Shown here piece by piece: positions 6,910-7,647 of a stretch of 7,647 nt of DNA (its first letter is position 1; every line of letters starts with the position of its first letter). Below the pieces are notes generated by a model, which searched no databases, was not told the DNA's origin, and was given only the letters and a program-made list of their open reading frames with translations. Source of the stretch: CAYNDB01 sp964395915 (GTDB lineage Bacteria; Nitrospinota_A; UBA7883; JAJRTC01); contig CAYNDB010000111.1 in the NCBI GenBank assembly GCA_964395915.1, positions 1 through 7,647 on the forward strand, in the 5' to 3' direction. Made by a program: the position numbers and the translations under genes.

Positions 6910-6949
6910 GTAAATATTTTTTCTATTAGTCAACAATCCCAAGGCATAG

Positions 6950-7647
6950 TTATTTTGCTCCCTGCCTAAGCTTCATCATTATGTTCTCCGGTGTAAGCCG
7001 GGACCAATAATATCTAACCTTTTTGATAAATGAAACAGCATGGCGGATACCCGGCATTAGCCAAAAAACAGACTTGGCCTCAGTCAACGCTTTCCCTCCA
7101 GAGTAACCCGTGTAAACAATAAGCTTGAAAACTTTTGCGTAAAACTCTATTTCCCATTTAAACAGCTTGTCGTGCCTTATGGTAGTTTCGGTGAAATAGC
7201 TGTCTGCTTTATGGGCTATCATGCCTGAAGCTTTGCAGTTCTCGCCCAACTCGGTGTAATCATATGGATAAAACACGGTAACCTGCACACGCTCCGGCCG
7301 GATTTTTTGATTCAGACGAACGGTCTTAAAAACATCACGTCTGCTTTCGCCAGGTATGCCAACTATATTGAACGTGTGAAACTTTAAGCCGACCCTTTCC
7401 GCCATGGCCGCAGTTTCCATTATCGCCTCGTCAGACATTTTTCTGTTCAACACTTTTCTGCGTATCTCGGCGTCTCCGCTTTCAAGCCCTATTTTGAGCA
7501 GAGAACATCCGCACTCTTTTAGCGCGCGCATCATCTCCTCGTCCACAGTGCCCACGCGAATATTCACTTCAAAGCTTTTCGTCCCTTTAAATTCCTCCGG
7601 ATACTTTTCACAAAACTCCATTGTCCATTTTTTCTTTAAAGTGAACA
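6950..7647 (-). CDS. Radical SAM protein, C-terminal part (5' end outside window); B12-type likely
   Basis: The frame is open to the right edge: codons upstream of Met 7621 read FTLKKKWT with no stop, so that Met is internal and the gene begins outside the window. The visible 231 codons are the second half of a radical SAM barrel. They include SFEVNIRVGTVDEEM, then CGCSLLKIGLESGDAEIRRKV (a SAM-contacting Gly-Glu strand plus the following helix), and later FNIVGIPGES (the strand-6 GxPGE motif). The cluster-binding CxxxCxxC and any B12 domain would lie upstream. The FT segment just before a WxxxFxxxY-like helix resembles the DD.FT segment that follows the cluster motif in B12 radical SAM proteins. 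After the barrel comes a basic, aromatic tail (VRYYWSRL), perhaps membrane-associated. It shares layout with the radical SAM protein at 224-1873 but differs in sequence, so they are separate paralogues. The substrate is unknown. It ends seven to 40 bases before the methyltransferase start. Confidence 0.85.
   Translation of the reverse strand, partial: FTLKKKWTMEFCEKYPEEFKGTKSFEVNIRVGTVDEEMMRALKECGCSLLKIGLESGDAEIRRKVLNRKMSDEAIMETAAMAERVGLKFHTFNIVGIPGESRRDVFKTVRLNQKIRPERVQVTVFYPYDYTELGENCKASGMIAHKADSYFTETTIRHDKLFKWEIEFYAKVFKLIVYTGYSGGKALTEAKSVFWLMPGIRHAVSFIKKVRYYWSRLTPENIMMKLRQGAK

Noticed and set aside
1..7647. CRISPR array, tRNA, rRNA, intact insertion sequence, phage or toxin-antitoxin genes
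   Set aside because: No regularly spaced repeats, cloverleaf sequences, rRNA-like segments, transposase motifs or paired small toxin-like frames were found by eye on either strand.

Overview
The window is a stretch of a Gram-negative-type surface-glycan (O-antigen, lipid-linked glycan or exopolysaccharide) locus. Every gene I can support lies on the minus strand, so transcription runs from the right end to the left. The gene content is a glycosyltransferase, a SAM methyltransferase, an MsbA/PglK-type exporter, two B12-type radical SAM proteins, an MptE-like (DUF115-like) protein and an HMGL-type aldolase. Such sets occur in variable polysaccharide islands of environmental, often anaerobic or microaerophilic, bacteria. 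Nothing here fixes the phylum. Oxygen-sensitive radical SAM genes and TTG starts would fit a deltaproteobacterial, Nitrospinota/Nitrospirota or Omnitrophota-like genome, but that is inference.

In transcription order: (i) 7647-6950, the C-terminal part of a radical SAM protein whose 5' part lies outside the window; (ii) 6909-6055, a class I SAM methyltransferase; (iii) 6054-5077, a GT4 glycosyltransferase whose ATG directly follows the methyltransferase stop; (iv) 4992-3079, a half-size ABC exporter with fused membrane and ATPase domains; (v) 3052-2806, a frameshifted remnant resembling the start of the next gene, containing a perfect 13-bp inverted repeat; (vi) 2720-1962, an MptE/DUF115-like protein; (vii) 1873-224, a B12-binding-domain radical SAM protein starting at TTG; (viii) 110-1, the first 36 codons of an HMGL-like aldolase running off the left end.

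The likely logic is assembly of a lipid-linked glycan by the glycosyltransferase, tailoring by the methyltransferase and radical SAM enzymes, and transfer across the inner membrane by the ABC exporter. The aldolase and the MptE-like protein may supply or attach an unusual residue. The four right-hand genes look more GC-rich and more tightly packed than the AT-richer left half. The remnant sits at that boundary, which suggests a mosaic island assembled by replacement or insertion at about 2.8-3.08 kb.

I see no tRNA, rRNA, CRISPR array, intact insertion sequence or convincing factor-independent terminator. All family names come from reading motifs by eye; no database search was possible.
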